A stretch of DNA of 64,000 nucleotides from Mesoflavibacter zeaxanthinifaciens DSM 18436 (GTDB lineage: Bacteria > Bacteroidota > Bacteroidia > Flavobacteriales > Flavobacteriaceae). Positions 32,742 to 42,059 of the stretch are shown in pieces. Position 1 is the stretch's first letter; each line of letters opens with the position of its first letter. The stretch lies in assembly GCF_000422365.1 (NCBI RefSeq), contig NZ_AULQ01000005.1:274189-338188 (forward strand), read 5' to 3'. The notes beneath the pieces were generated by a model. It worked only from the letters and a program-made list of their open reading frames with translations. It did no database searches and was not told the origin of the DNA. The position numbers were made by a program, and so were the translations under genes.

Positions 32742-34328
32742 TTAGTTTAATTGTGTTTTAGGTTTTAATTTAAAGAACTCTATAAAACTATCTGGGTTTT
32801 CTATCGTTCCTCTTTCTGAAATTAACTTGATATTGATATTTCTTTCTTTTGCTTTAATTGAAAAGTCTTCTAAAATCTCGATAATATCATTATCTAAATA
32901 GCGTGTTTTTCTTACGTCTAATTCTAAGTAAGAATCTTCTGGTAAACGATCTAATTCTTTTAAAATTGCTCCTTTATTAAAGAAGGTTACTTCTTCTGCA
33001 AGTGTCATTTTAATTTTACCATCGTCTACATCTTCTCCTTCTTTATGTAAAAAGTGTGAGTTTTGGTAACTTTTTATTAGTATAACTACAATACCAACTG
33101 CTAAACCTAAACCAATTCCTTTTAGTAAATCTGTAAATACAATACCTGTAACGGTAACAATAAATGGTAAAAATTGTTTCCAACCTAAATTGTACATTGT
33201 TTTAAATAAAGCTGGTTTTGCAAGTTTATAACCTACTATTAATAAGATTGCAGCTAACACAGACAAAGGTATCATATTTAACAATTTAGGTATTAATATT
33301 ACAGAAATTAATAAAAAGAAACCATGAATAATTGCCGACATTTTACTGCGTCCTCCAGATTGTATATTTGCCGAACTACGAACAATTACTTGCGTAATAG
33401 GTAATCCTCCAATCATACCAGAAAGGATATTTCCGGTACCTTGTGCTAATAACTCGCGATTAGTAGGTGTTACATTTTTATAAGGATCTAGCTTATCTGT
33501 TGCCTCTACACAAAGTAGTGTTTCTAAACTTGCAACTAATGCAATTGTAAAGGCTACAACCCATATTTCTGGATTAGTTATTACTGAAAAATTAGGAAAA
33601 CTAAATTGCCCTAAAAATGACGAAAAATCTTCTGGAACAGGTACACTAACTAAATGCGAACTTTGAATTGCCATACTTGAACTATCTTTAGTTAACACAT
33701 AAAAAATAATACCAACAACAACTGCTACTAATGGACCTTGTATTAATTGAAATATTTTACCTTTTTTGGATAACACATTACTCCATAATAATAAAATTCC
33801 TAAACCGATAACACCAATTAATAATGATCCTGGTGTAATATGATTAATCGAATTTAAAATTTCAGAAAATGTATTTTCACCATCTACTTGAAAGAATGCA
33901 AAATCACCTTCTGGATCAGGATCGTATCCAAAAAAGTGAGGGATTTGTTTTAAAATAATGATAATACCAATACCCGTTAACATTCCCTTAATTACTGAAG
34001 AAGGAAAGTAGTAACCTATGATCCCTAATCTTAATAATCCAAAAACTAATTGGATAATACCTCCTAAAACAACTGCTACTAGGAAGTTTTCGTAACCACC
34101 TAAAGTACCAATAGCAGTTAATACAATTGCTGCCAGACCTGCTGCTGGACCACTTACACCAATTTTAGAACCACTTAATGACCCTACTACAATACCACCT
34201 ATAATCCCTGCAATTAGTCCAGAAAATAATGGTGCACCACTAGCTAAAGCAATACCTAAACATAAAGGTAATGCTACAAAAAACACGACTATACTTGCCG
34301 GTAAATCGTTTTTAATATATTTAAACAT
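32742..34328 (-). CDS. SulP-family anion transporter, probable bicarbonate carrier
   Basis: 528 residues: about 12-14 membrane segments (1-420) with the SulP signatures GVSGPAAGLAAIVLTAI and ANIQSGGRSKMSAIIHG, then a C-terminal cytoplasmic STAS domain (about 430-528). SulP proteins move sulfate, bicarbonate and other anions. The neighbouring carbonic anhydrase points to bicarbonate (BicA-like), likely sodium-driven; sulfate cannot be excluded from sequence alone. First gene of the three-gene set with carbonic anhydrase and DUF2490. Confidence 0.88.
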   Translation of the reverse strand: MFKYIKNDLPASIVVFFVALPLCLGIALASGAPLFSGLIAGIIGGIVVGSLSGSKIGVSGPAAGLAAIVLTAIGTLGGYENFLVAVVLGGIIQLVFGLLRLGIIGYYFPSSVIKGMLTGIGIIIILKQIPHFFGYDPDPEGDFAFFQVDGENTFSEILNSINHITPGSLLIGVIGLGILLLWSNVLSKKGKIFQLIQGPLVAVVVGIIFYVLTKDSSSMAIQSSHLVSVPVPEDFSSFLGQFSFPNFSVITNPEIWVVAFTIALVASLETLLCVEATDKLDPYKNVTPTNRELLAQGTGNILSGMIGGLPITQVIVRSSANIQSGGRSKMSAIIHGFFLLISVILIPKLLNMIPLSVLAAILLIVGYKLAKPALFKTMYNLGWKQFLPFIVTVTGIVFTDLLKGIGLGLAVGIVVILIKSYQNSHFLHKEGEDVDDGKIKMTLAEEVTFFNKGAILKELDRLPEDSYLELDVRKTRYLDNDIIEILEDFSIKAKERNINIKLISERGTIENPDSFIEFFKLKPKTQLN

Positions 34329-34414
34329 ATTATAAAGTTTGATTGTTACCTTTTTACCAAGGTAACTTTAAAAGTTAATAAAAGAGAAGACTTTACAGTC
34401 TCATATAAACAAAA

Positions 34415-34705
34415 TTATAATATGAAAAATTCTGGAGGTGGAGATATTAAATTAAGTGCTGGTTTTGTGTAAGATTTAAACAAATAGTCTAACTTTTGAT
34501 AAGCAATTTTTTTATAAATACTTTCTGTAGTTTCTTTTTGTTCTGTTACTACTAGTTTTATGCTTTTGTTTTCTTCTTCCTCTTCAGAGACGCTATACAA
34601 AATAGAAACATCTACATCTGCATCTATAGCAATAATAATTGATGGTGCAGTAATTAGCCCAAAAAATAAAATTGAAAAAAATATAGATACTAATTGTTTA
34701 GACAT
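34415..34705 (-). CDS. Small exported or membrane protein of unknown function
   Basis: 96 residues. Hydrophobic 5-28 with no lipobox, then a very acidic stretch SVSEEEEENKSIK and the C-terminal PALNLISPPPEFFIL. Proline-rich short C-termini of this kind are seen in small flavobacterial proteins of unknown role. Separate from the SulP operon by 86 bases; probably its own transcript. Confidence 0.45.
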   Translation of the reverse strand: MSKQLVSIFFSILFFGLITAPSIIIAIDADVDVSILYSVSEEEEENKSIKLVVTEQKETTESIYKKIAYQKLDYLFKSYTKPALNLISPPPEFFIL

Positions 34706-34762
34706 AGTCTGATAAGGTAAGAAACAAATATAGCTTTTTAGTTTTTGTTAAAGCTAAATATA

Positions 34763-35521
34763 CTAAAAAGTATTTAGTAATTTTATGTCTCCAGATATTA
34801 TCCAACCTGTTTTACCATCTGCAAGTTTTATTTTTTTCCAATTATTAATGGTGTCTAAAACTTGAACTTTGGTACCTTCATGAAGTACAAAAGCTTCTGT
34901 GCTACCCATGTTAGGTTCAGATTTTACTTCTGTTTCTTTTGCAAAAACTATAGCTGGATTATTATTCGTATCTAAGTTTTGCTTTTTAAAGGCAAAAGAC
35001 AAACAAATTAAACCTATTAATAAACTTCCTAACCCAGAAACAAAAGCTAATCGTTTTTTTGAAGTACTAAATGTGAAAAAGTAAGTAATAAACAACAATA
35101 CAAAAGCTACCACGAAAATGATAGACAATGTTGCCCAATTATCATAAGTTAAAGCGTTAATTGCTTTATTGAAGAATCTTGACAATCCTAATTTTGGCAC
35201 TGCTTCTATATCATCAATAGTCATATTTTTTGCATAAGCAATGTTATTTAGTATCTCTTTGTCGTTAGGTTTTAACTGTAGCGCTTTTTCGTAATAATAA
35301 ATACTAGGTGCAATGTTATTTAGTTTATAATGTGCATTCCCCAAGTTGTAATATAGCTCTGCAGAATGTTGCCCATTTTTTATAATAGCTTCATATTTAT
35401 TTACTGCATCACTAAATTTACCTTCATTATATAATGCGTTTGCTTGATCAAATAATTCATTATTTTGAGCTAAACTTATAGTTGAAAGTGCAAAGACTAA
35501 TATGTAAAGTAATTTTTTCAT
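34763..35521 (-). CDS. batE: BatE-like TPR and SH3-domain protein
   Basis: 252 residues: signal peptide (1-18), TPR repeats (about 20-95: DQANALYNEGKFSDAVNKYEAIIKNG, AELYYNLGNAHYKLNNIAPSIYYYEKAL), two membrane segments (about 125-180), and a C-terminal bacterial SH3 domain (VFAKETEVKSEPNMGSTEAFVLHEGTKVQVLD). This matches BatE of the Bacteroidota aerotolerance operon. 12 bases after batD. Confidence 0.85.
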   Translation of the reverse strand: MKKLLYILVFALSTISLAQNNELFDQANALYNEGKFSDAVNKYEAIIKNGQHSAELYYNLGNAHYKLNNIAPSIYYYEKALQLKPNDKEILNNIAYAKNMTIDDIEAVPKLGLSRFFNKAINALTYDNWATLSIIFVVAFVLLFITYFFTFSTSKKRLAFVSGLGSLLIGLICLSFAFKKQNLDTNNNPAIVFAKETEVKSEPNMGSTEAFVLHEGTKVQVLDTINNWKKIKLADGKTGWIISGDIKLLNTF

Positions 35522-35533
35522 CTTCTAACTACT

Positions 35534-37318
35534 TTATTTTAGTTGTTTATCTATAATGCTAATTGTTGTAGCTGCATTATTGTAATCTTGCTCCATTGCT
35601 ACTTGAGTCATTGGTGCATATCTTGCCAATTCGCAATGTTTTAAAAGCGTTTCAAAATCTAAAATTACGCTTTGCTCTACATTTCGGCTATGCAATAATT
35701 CTTTAATTTTTTCTTTACTCAAATCTGTAGTTTCAATATTTAAACGTCCTTTTAAATAGTTATGTAACGCTTTTTCTAATGCTATATAAAATGCTTCTTT
35801 ATTACCTAGTGCTTTTTTAGCTTCGCTTAAGTATTTTTTAGCTAATCGGTCTGCCTTTCTTAACCTATTACCAACAACATCTGCATTACGTTCTTCTCTT
35901 TTTCTTCTATATACTAATGCTAAAGGTATTGCTAATAATGGCGCTAATAATCCTGTCCAAAATGCAGTTGTATTGAAAAAATGCTCTTCTTTTATAGATG
36001 AAAAATTAGACTTAGTTTTTATAAATGCAAATTGATTTTCATTTAAAACTACCGGTTGTTTTCCTGAGGTATTAGTAGGTAAATTATTATCGGCATCTGC
36101 ATAAGCTGGACCTTCTAAAACATTAATAACAATTTCTTCAGAAGACAATTCTTTATATGTTTCTGTTTTTAAATCAAAATACGAAAATGTAACTGGTGGT
36201 ATTGGAAATTTGCCTTTAAACTGAGGTACTATTGTATAATTATCAGAAATTTTACCTTGCATTCCTGATAAGTTGGTTCTAATATTTTCTTCGTGTTCTG
36301 GCTCATAGACTTCTAATGCACTTGGTGCCTTAAATTTTGGTAGTTCAAAAAGTTTAAGGTTTCCGTTACCTGAAACTTCTATTTTTGCATCTAAAGCTTC
36401 GGTTGCATTTAAATCTGTTTTAGATACTGACACATTAAAATCAAAGTCTCCAACAGCTCCAGTAAAGTTGTCTGGTCTTCCTTCTAAAGGTAAATCTTTA
36501 ACATTTATAGACCTTGGGTTTGCTGTAATAGTTCTATGTGCTTGATTTGTAATTCTTCTTCCAAAAAGATCTCTTTTGTTAGTTGGAACATCTATGGTTA
36601 AGTCTAAACTAAGTGGCTCTATTTGTAACTTTCCAGTTTTTTGAGGAAATAGTACAGTTTTTCTTAATACAACGTATCTATATTCTTCACCATCATAAGT
36701 TCCTTCTTGTGCTTTTAATCCTTTTATATTTATATTTTGACTCCAAAACCCATTAAATTTTGGACTTTCAATCTCTCTAAAGTTGCTAATACCTGCTTTT
36801 GGTGCTACATAAAGTTTGTAGACAACGGTAATAGGCTCGTTTAAATATGGGTTAGTTTTTGATACTTCTGTTACCAAATGAATACTTTCTTTTAAGATAT
36901 AATCTGGATCGTTAGGATCTTCTGGTACTTCTATTGGTTTTGTTACTTTTATTGTAATTGGTGATGTTTTATAAGTTATACCATCAATCTCTATAGTTGC
37001 TTGATTTATAGTAAATGTACCCATTTGCTTTGGAGCTAAAAAGTAACTATACGTTTTTGAAAAATTACGTTTACCATTAAACCAAGAGTGACTAACAGAT
37101 TGATTTGGTCCACCAACTACGGTAAAGCCATCAAAGTTTGGAGATTTAAAATTATCTCCATCTTTATTCATCTCAAAATCGACACGTAGACGTTCGTTTA
37201 AGCCAAGTTTTTTCTTACTTACTTTTGCTTGAAACGTTATTGCATCTTCATCTTGCGCTAAAGCAAATATTGGTGCAATAGCAAGTAATAAAATGAATAT
37301 GTGTTTAATTAATTTCAC
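35534..37318 (-). CDS. batD: BatD-family protein
   Basis: 594 residues: signal peptide, several immunoglobulin-like beta domains (about 20-420), one membrane segment (about 445-465) and a cytoplasmic helical tail with RKADRLAKKYLSEAKKAL. This is the BatD/oxygen-tolerance layout. Acts with the VWA proteins BatA and BatB in an envelope complex of unclear mechanism. 47 bases upstream is batC. Confidence 0.88.
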   Translation of the reverse strand: MKLIKHIFILLLAIAPIFALAQDEDAITFQAKVSKKKLGLNERLRVDFEMNKDGDNFKSPNFDGFTVVGGPNQSVSHSWFNGKRNFSKTYSYFLAPKQMGTFTINQATIEIDGITYKTSPITIKVTKPIEVPEDPNDPDYILKESIHLVTEVSKTNPYLNEPITVVYKLYVAPKAGISNFREIESPKFNGFWSQNINIKGLKAQEGTYDGEEYRYVVLRKTVLFPQKTGKLQIEPLSLDLTIDVPTNKRDLFGRRITNQAHRTITANPRSINVKDLPLEGRPDNFTGAVGDFDFNVSVSKTDLNATEALDAKIEVSGNGNLKLFELPKFKAPSALEVYEPEHEENIRTNLSGMQGKISDNYTIVPQFKGKFPIPPVTFSYFDLKTETYKELSSEEIVINVLEGPAYADADNNLPTNTSGKQPVVLNENQFAFIKTKSNFSSIKEEHFFNTTAFWTGLLAPLLAIPLALVYRRKREERNADVVGNRLRKADRLAKKYLSEAKKALGNKEAFYIALEKALHNYLKGRLNIETTDLSKEKIKELLHSRNVEQSVILDFETLLKHCELARYAPMTQVAMEQDYNNAATTISIIDKQLK

Positions 37319-37365
37319 TTTTAATTGGTTTAATTCTGAATATTAAGCTTCAAATTTATAATTTT

Positions 37366-38208
37366 TTACCAATCTTTATCGGTTTGTACTTTTGCTCCTT
37401 TTACCTTTTGAGCATTTATTTTTTCTTGTACCTTTTGTTCTTGATTATTCATAGCTTCTAGCAAATTTTTAATTTGCTGAGGCGATAATTGTCCTTGTTG
37501 TGGTTGTTGTTGCTTGTTATCTTGATCGCCTTCTTTTTGATCTTGATCTTTATTATCTTTAGGATTACCATCTTGGTCTTGATCACCTTCTTTTTTATCT
37601 TGGTCGCCTTGATCTTTCTGGTCTTTTTGATCTTGGTCTTCTTGTTGTTTTTCGTTATTTTCTTTTTGGTCCTCGTTTTGGTTTTCGTCTTTATCACGGT
37701 TATTTTCTCCGTCTTTATCGTCTTCTTGAGGCTCGTCGTCTTGCTGGTTTTTTGCACAATCTTTAGCTAAACCTAAATTATAGCGCGTCTCGTCATCTTT
37801 TGGGTTATTACGTAGTGCGTTTTTATATGCTTCTACCGCTTCTTTACATTTTTCTTTTTTCATTAAAATATTACCAATGTTATGAAATGCTCTGTGTTTT
37901 TCAACTTTATCTGTTGCATTTTTTACTGCTTGTTGGTTACGGTATAGCGCTTCGTCTAAGCTTCCTTTTTGGTAATATTGATAGGCTAAATTATAAGCTC
38001 CAACTGACTGGCTTGGTTTTGTAGATAATGCTTTACGGTACTCCATTTCTGCATTTACAAAATCGTCACTTTTAGCATAATCATTAGCTTCTGCAACATA
38101 AGATAATGCTTTATTAGTCTGCTTTTGCAATGCTTTTTCTTCATTTTTATCTTGCGCTATAAGTGCAATTGTGAAGAAAAATAATATGTAGCTTAATGTT
38201 TTTTTCAT
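37366..38208 (-). CDS. batC: BatC-like TPR protein with charged low-complexity tail
   Basis: 280 residues from the ATG at 38206-38208, where the signal peptide (MKKTLSYILFFFTIALIAQ) begins; the longer frame to 38241 is unlikely. TPR repeats span about 35-160 (NAEMEYRKALSTKPSQSVGAYNLAYQYYQKG, KEAVEAYKNALRNNPKDDETRYNLGLA). Residues about 165-245 are a run of Asp, Gln, Lys and Glu (DQDQKDQKDQGDQDKKEG and similar), then a short Gln-Pro part and LSPQQIKNLLEAMNNQE. Matches BatC. The tail may bind the VWA proteins or ions. Confidence 0.85.
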   Translation of the reverse strand: MKKTLSYILFFFTIALIAQDKNEEKALQKQTNKALSYVAEANDYAKSDDFVNAEMEYRKALSTKPSQSVGAYNLAYQYYQKGSLDEALYRNQQAVKNATDKVEKHRAFHNIGNILMKKEKCKEAVEAYKNALRNNPKDDETRYNLGLAKDCAKNQQDDEPQEDDKDGENNRDKDENQNEDQKENNEKQQEDQDQKDQKDQGDQDKKEGDQDQDGNPKDNKDQDQKEGDQDNKQQQPQQGQLSPQQIKNLLEAMNNQEQKVQEKINAQKVKGAKVQTDKDW

Positions 38209-38285
38209 TTTTTTATACTGCCTGCTTTTATCAAAAAACAACTTGTAAATATACTAAAGACCTCTAATTGTTGCTGTTAAGGGTT

Positions 38286-39323
38286 TTATAAATTCTCATT
38301 AAAAAGATTTAATTTTTTTAGCCAAGCTGTTTTACGTTCTAAAAGGAAAATATCTATAAAAAACAGCAAAATTGCTAAGCCTAAAAACCACTGAAATTGG
38401 TCTTTAAAATCGGCAATTTGTTTGGCTTCAAATTCGGTTTTGTCCATTTTGTTTAAAATGTCTTTCATTTGGTTTACCACCTTATCTGTTGTTCTTCCTT
38501 GTATGTATTGTCCGTTGGCTAGTGCTGCTATATTTTTTAACGTGGTTTCATCTAAACGAGTAATTACAGTTTCGCCTTGACTGTCTTTTTTGTATCCAGT
38601 AACGATTCCGTTTCGTTTTAACGGTATTGGTCCTCCTTTTGCTTCTCCAACACCAATGGTAAAGATTTTTATACCTTCTTGGCTAGCTTGTTCTGCAACC
38701 TGCACTGCAGCTTCACTATGATCTTCTCCATCAGAAATAATGACTAATACGCGATTAGTCTGTTCATCATCGTCATAATACGTTTTTGCAAGTAAAATAG
38801 CTTCGTTGATAGCTGTTCCTTGTGACGACAGCATGTCTGTATTCATGTTTTGTAAGAACAGTTTTGCTGCCGAATAATCTGTAGTTATTGGTAACTGCGG
38901 AAACGCTTTTCCTGCGTAAGCAATAATTCCAACACGGTCGCTACCTAAGTTATTAATGATTTGAGATACTAATTGCTTTGATTTTTCTAATCGATTTGGC
39001 TTAATATCTTCTGCCAACATACTTTTTGACACGTCAATTGCAAAGACAATATCTACACCTTCGCGCTTTACGGTTTCTAACTTTGTTCCTATTTTTGGAT
39101 TGACCAATGCTATTGCTAAACTTGCAAATGCTAAGCTTAACACAATTATTTTTAGTACCGATTTAAATACAGATTGATTTGGACTTAATCGCTTTAAAAG
39201 TGCTTTGTCTGCAAACTTTTTTTGGGTTTGCTTTTTCCAAAGCAGTAGCAACAAAAAGAAAACAACTATCACCGGAATGATAAGTAGTGCCCAAAACCAT
39301 ATTTTTTCTTCTAGTTGAAACAT
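38286..39323 (-). CDS. batB: BatB, von Willebrand A domain membrane protein
   Basis: 345 residues: membrane segments near 8-29 and 56-75, a VWA domain (about 88-280) with an intact metal-adhesion site D97-x-S99-x-S101 (AIDVSKSM), and a C-terminal membrane segment (about 312-330). Pairs with BatA; both face the periplasm. 77 bases from BatC, and the spacer on its other side carries the 15-base dispersed motif at 39337. Confidence 0.9.
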   Translation of the reverse strand: MFQLEEKIWFWALLIIPVIVVFFLLLLLWKKQTQKKFADKALLKRLSPNQSVFKSVLKIIVLSLAFASLAIALVNPKIGTKLETVKREGVDIVFAIDVSKSMLAEDIKPNRLEKSKQLVSQIINNLGSDRVGIIAYAGKAFPQLPITTDYSAAKLFLQNMNTDMLSSQGTAINEAILLAKTYYDDDEQTNRVLVIISDGEDHSEAAVQVAEQASQEGIKIFTIGVGEAKGGPIPLKRNGIVTGYKKDSQGETVITRLDETTLKNIAALANGQYIQGRTTDKVVNQMKDILNKMDKTEFEAKQIADFKDQFQWFLGLAILLFFIDIFLLERKTAWLKKLNLFNENL

Positions 39324-39336
39324 AAATTTTTATTTT

Positions 39337-39351
39337 TTCGCTTTCGCGGAA
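39337..39351. repeat. 15-base dispersed motif, copy 1
   Basis: TTCGCTTTCGCGGAA in the spacer between batA and batB. The exact reverse complement is at 49542-49556, and a 13-base copy is inside the aldo-keto reductase gene at 44380-44392. GC-rich against its surroundings. Confidence 0.6.
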
Positions 39352-39357
39352 TTTCTT

Positions 39358-40362
39358 TTAAACAAAACTTCTAAAGACTGTAATTCTCATTAGATATTCT
39401 AACAACAACAATACCATTGCTGCAATAACAAATGGTCTAAAATGTTCTTGGTAGGTTGTGAATTTTATCTCGTCTATTTCTGTTTTTTCTAGTTTATTAA
39501 TTTCGTCGTAAATCTCTGCTAACTTTTGGTTGTTGGTTGCTCTAAAATATTTCCCGCCAGTTGCAGTTGCTATACTTTTTAGTAGTTCTTCATCAATTTC
39601 TACTTGTACACGATCGTATTGAAATCTTCCGTTTGGTAAAATTGCGACAGGAGACAATGCCATACCATTTGTACCTAATCCAATGGTGTAGACTTTAATA
39701 CCAAACTCAACAGCTAACTCACTAGCAATAGTTGGGTTTATTGCTCCAGAATTATTAACTCCATCGGTTAATAAAATAATGACTTTGCTTTTGGCTTTAC
39801 TATCTTTTAAACGGTTAACCGAAGTGGCTAATCCCATACCAATTGCTGTACCACCTTCTATAATAGTATTATATTTAATTTCGTCTAAGCTGCGTAACAC
39901 AATAGCTTTATCGCTAGTAATTGGTGTTTTGGTGTAACTTTCTCCAGCATATTCGACCAATCCTATACGGTCGTTTGGTCTACCTTTAATAAATTCTGAC
40001 GCTACATCTTTTAAAGCTTCTAAACGGTTTGGACGCAAATCTTTAGCCAACATACTAGCTGATACATCTATTGCCATAACAATATCTATACCTCTTGTGG
40101 TTTTAGTTTTGCTTTTAGTTTCTGAAGTTCGTGGTCGTGCTAACGCGGTAATTAATAAGGCTAATGCAATTAATCGTAATGCAAATAATGCATGTTTTAA
40201 TTTTGGCAACCAAGATTGTTTGGTTTTAAATCCTTTTAAACTTGAAATTTTAAGCTCAGCTGTTTGACGTTTATGTTTTAATACATACCAAAGTATAGCT
40301 AGTGGTAATGCTAACAGCAACCAGAAAAATATTTTATTTTCAAAAGTGATACCTTGTAACAT
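39358..40362 (-). CDS. batA: BatA, von Willebrand A domain membrane protein
   Basis: 334 residues: membrane segments near 12-28 and 58-76, VWA domain (about 90-290) with metal site D99-x-S101-x-S103 (AIDVSASM), and a C-terminal membrane segment. The start codon overlaps the previous stop by one base (TAATG), showing translational coupling with the BatD-like gene. Paralogue of BatB next to it. Confidence 0.9.
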   Translation of the reverse strand: MLQGITFENKIFFWLLLALPLAILWYVLKHKRQTAELKISSLKGFKTKQSWLPKLKHALFALRLIALALLITALARPRTSETKSKTKTTRGIDIVMAIDVSASMLAKDLRPNRLEALKDVASEFIKGRPNDRIGLVEYAGESYTKTPITSDKAIVLRSLDEIKYNTIIEGGTAIGMGLATSVNRLKDSKAKSKVIILLTDGVNNSGAINPTIASELAVEFGIKVYTIGLGTNGMALSPVAILPNGRFQYDRVQVEIDEELLKSIATATGGKYFRATNNQKLAEIYDEINKLEKTEIDEIKFTTYQEHFRPFVIAAMVLLLLEYLMRITVFRSFV

Positions 40363-42023
40363 TATTCTTCTTTAGATTTTAATTCTACTGAAGCTAAAAC
40401 ACGCTCTACAACTTGGTCTAAATAGACATCATCTTTTAGATAATATATCATAACTTGTTGCATGACGTTTTCACTAGCAAAACTTAATAATTCAAACTGA
40501 CCTGATACGTATTTTTCTTTAGCTTCATCAACAGGAAACTCTAATGTTCCTGATGTTTTTAAGCCTTCAACACCATTAGGTGTAACAAACTTATCGTTAA
40601 CAGGCAAGATGTTTCTTGCTCCGTTGTCTTCTAGTGCTTTAAAATTATCTTCTATTGCTTTTTGGATATTTTGTTCTGCAGATGGTTTATTTTCTGCTTG
40701 CGGATTAACCTCTATTGTTGTGGTAGAAACGGTTACATAAAACTGATTTTCTAGAACGTAACTAAATGCTGTTTTTGTAATTGGTCGTGCTATACTTTGT
40801 TCTACCTCAACATCTTCTCTTTTTAATACTTCTGGAGTAGAAATTGTCATTGGCGGAAAACCATACTGACTAGTTACCCAATTACCTTCTAATAATTGCT
40901 TAGTGTCTTTACCTGTTACCGTATCTATAACGTAATTAATACCGTATTTATAACTAAAAACACCAACAGTACCTATTAATAGCATAAATGCAATTGCTGC
41001 TGTAATCCAGATTTTTTTTTGCTTTTCTTTTTTAGCTTTTAGCTTTTGGTATTCTTCGTTTTTAAGTAATTCTTCTTCGCTTGGTTCTGGTAAAGCATCT
41101 TTTACTTGATCTATTTCTGTATCTACCGTTTGTCTGTCTAATTTAGCAAGCTCGATATCTGGAGCAGATTTTGCAAATTTTACCAAATCGGCACGTTTTA
41201 AAATAGCTTCGATATTTTTAATATCATCTTTACTTAGCTCTATTTGATTACCTTCTTGCAAAATATTTAATCGATCTATTAATTGATCTGTTGTACTTTC
41301 TAATGCTTTGTCGTAAACTTTTTCATCTAAATATTTTCTGATGATAAAGGTTAGCTCAGAATAGTACTCTTTGATTTCGGCACGTTCTAAATACTTGGTT
41401 TCATCTAATTGCTTTAAGGCTAATTTTGCACAATCGTAAGGTGGTAATTGTGCTATTTTTTCTTCTTCGGTTAATGGTCTTTTTCGCCATACAAACCAAT
41501 ACACTAAAAAGCCAATTGTTGCAACCAATGCAATAGTTAACAATAACCATAACCACCAATTGCTAGAAGGTTTTTTAACGTCTATCATTGGTTTAACATC
41601 GTATAGTTTTTGCTTGGTTGTATCTACAACTATATCGTTAACCTCAACCAACATACTATCTGTTGCAAACGTCTTTCCGCCAATGATTATTTTTTGCTTT
41701 GGGATAACATATTTACCAGAATCAAACTGTGTTAAACCGTACTTTTTAATCAGTTTATATTTAGCGTCGTATTTTGTAGTGTCTGGCTGATAGGATTCTA
41801 TCATTTCTAAAGGCATAAATGTTTGTCCTTCAGGAAAAATAACTGGGTTTGTTGTATCGGTTTCGACTTCAATTTTATAGGTGATTTGCTCACCAATTTT
41901 TATAGAAGTAGAATCTATTGATGATGTGACTTGCGCAAATGATAAAAACGAGAATAGAAAAAAGATCAAAGACCAAAAGCCTTTTGTGTTTACTTTGCTA
42001 TATTTTAAATACTGTTTTTTCAT
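40362..42023 (-). CDS. BatD-like / DUF4381-type membrane protein
   Basis: 553 residues: hydrophobic N-terminus (about 17-31), a periplasmic beta domain (about 32-150: SIKIGEQITYKIEVETDTTNPVIFPEG), a membrane segment (about 157-175), a cytoplasmic helical stretch (TEEEKIAQLPPYDCAKLALKQLDETKYL), a second membrane segment (about 340-360) and a C-terminal beta domain of about 190 residues. Fills the DUF4381/BatD slot between DUF58 and BatA. So the operon has two BatD-like proteins; this one carries an extra C-terminal domain I do not recognise. Confidence 0.75.
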   Translation of the reverse strand: MKKQYLKYSKVNTKGFWSLIFFLFSFLSFAQVTSSIDSTSIKIGEQITYKIEVETDTTNPVIFPEGQTFMPLEMIESYQPDTTKYDAKYKLIKKYGLTQFDSGKYVIPKQKIIIGGKTFATDSMLVEVNDIVVDTTKQKLYDVKPMIDVKKPSSNWWLWLLLTIALVATIGFLVYWFVWRKRPLTEEEKIAQLPPYDCAKLALKQLDETKYLERAEIKEYYSELTFIIRKYLDEKVYDKALESTTDQLIDRLNILQEGNQIELSKDDIKNIEAILKRADLVKFAKSAPDIELAKLDRQTVDTEIDQVKDALPEPSEEELLKNEEYQKLKAKKEKQKKIWITAAIAFMLLIGTVGVFSYKYGINYVIDTVTGKDTKQLLEGNWVTSQYGFPPMTISTPEVLKREDVEVEQSIARPITKTAFSYVLENQFYVTVSTTTIEVNPQAENKPSAEQNIQKAIEDNFKALEDNGARNILPVNDKFVTPNGVEGLKTSGTLEFPVDEAKEKYVSGQFELLSFASENVMQQVMIYYLKDDVYLDQVVERVLASVELKSKEE

Positions 42024-42059
42024 ATTAAATTAGGTTTGGACTGTGCTAAACCTTATAAT

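Noticed and set aside
37458..37770. Two roughly 95-residue open frames (one on each strand) made of Lys/Thr/Ile or hydrophobic runs.
   Set aside because: They are shadows of the repetitive BatC tail; their composition follows from the repeat in other frames.
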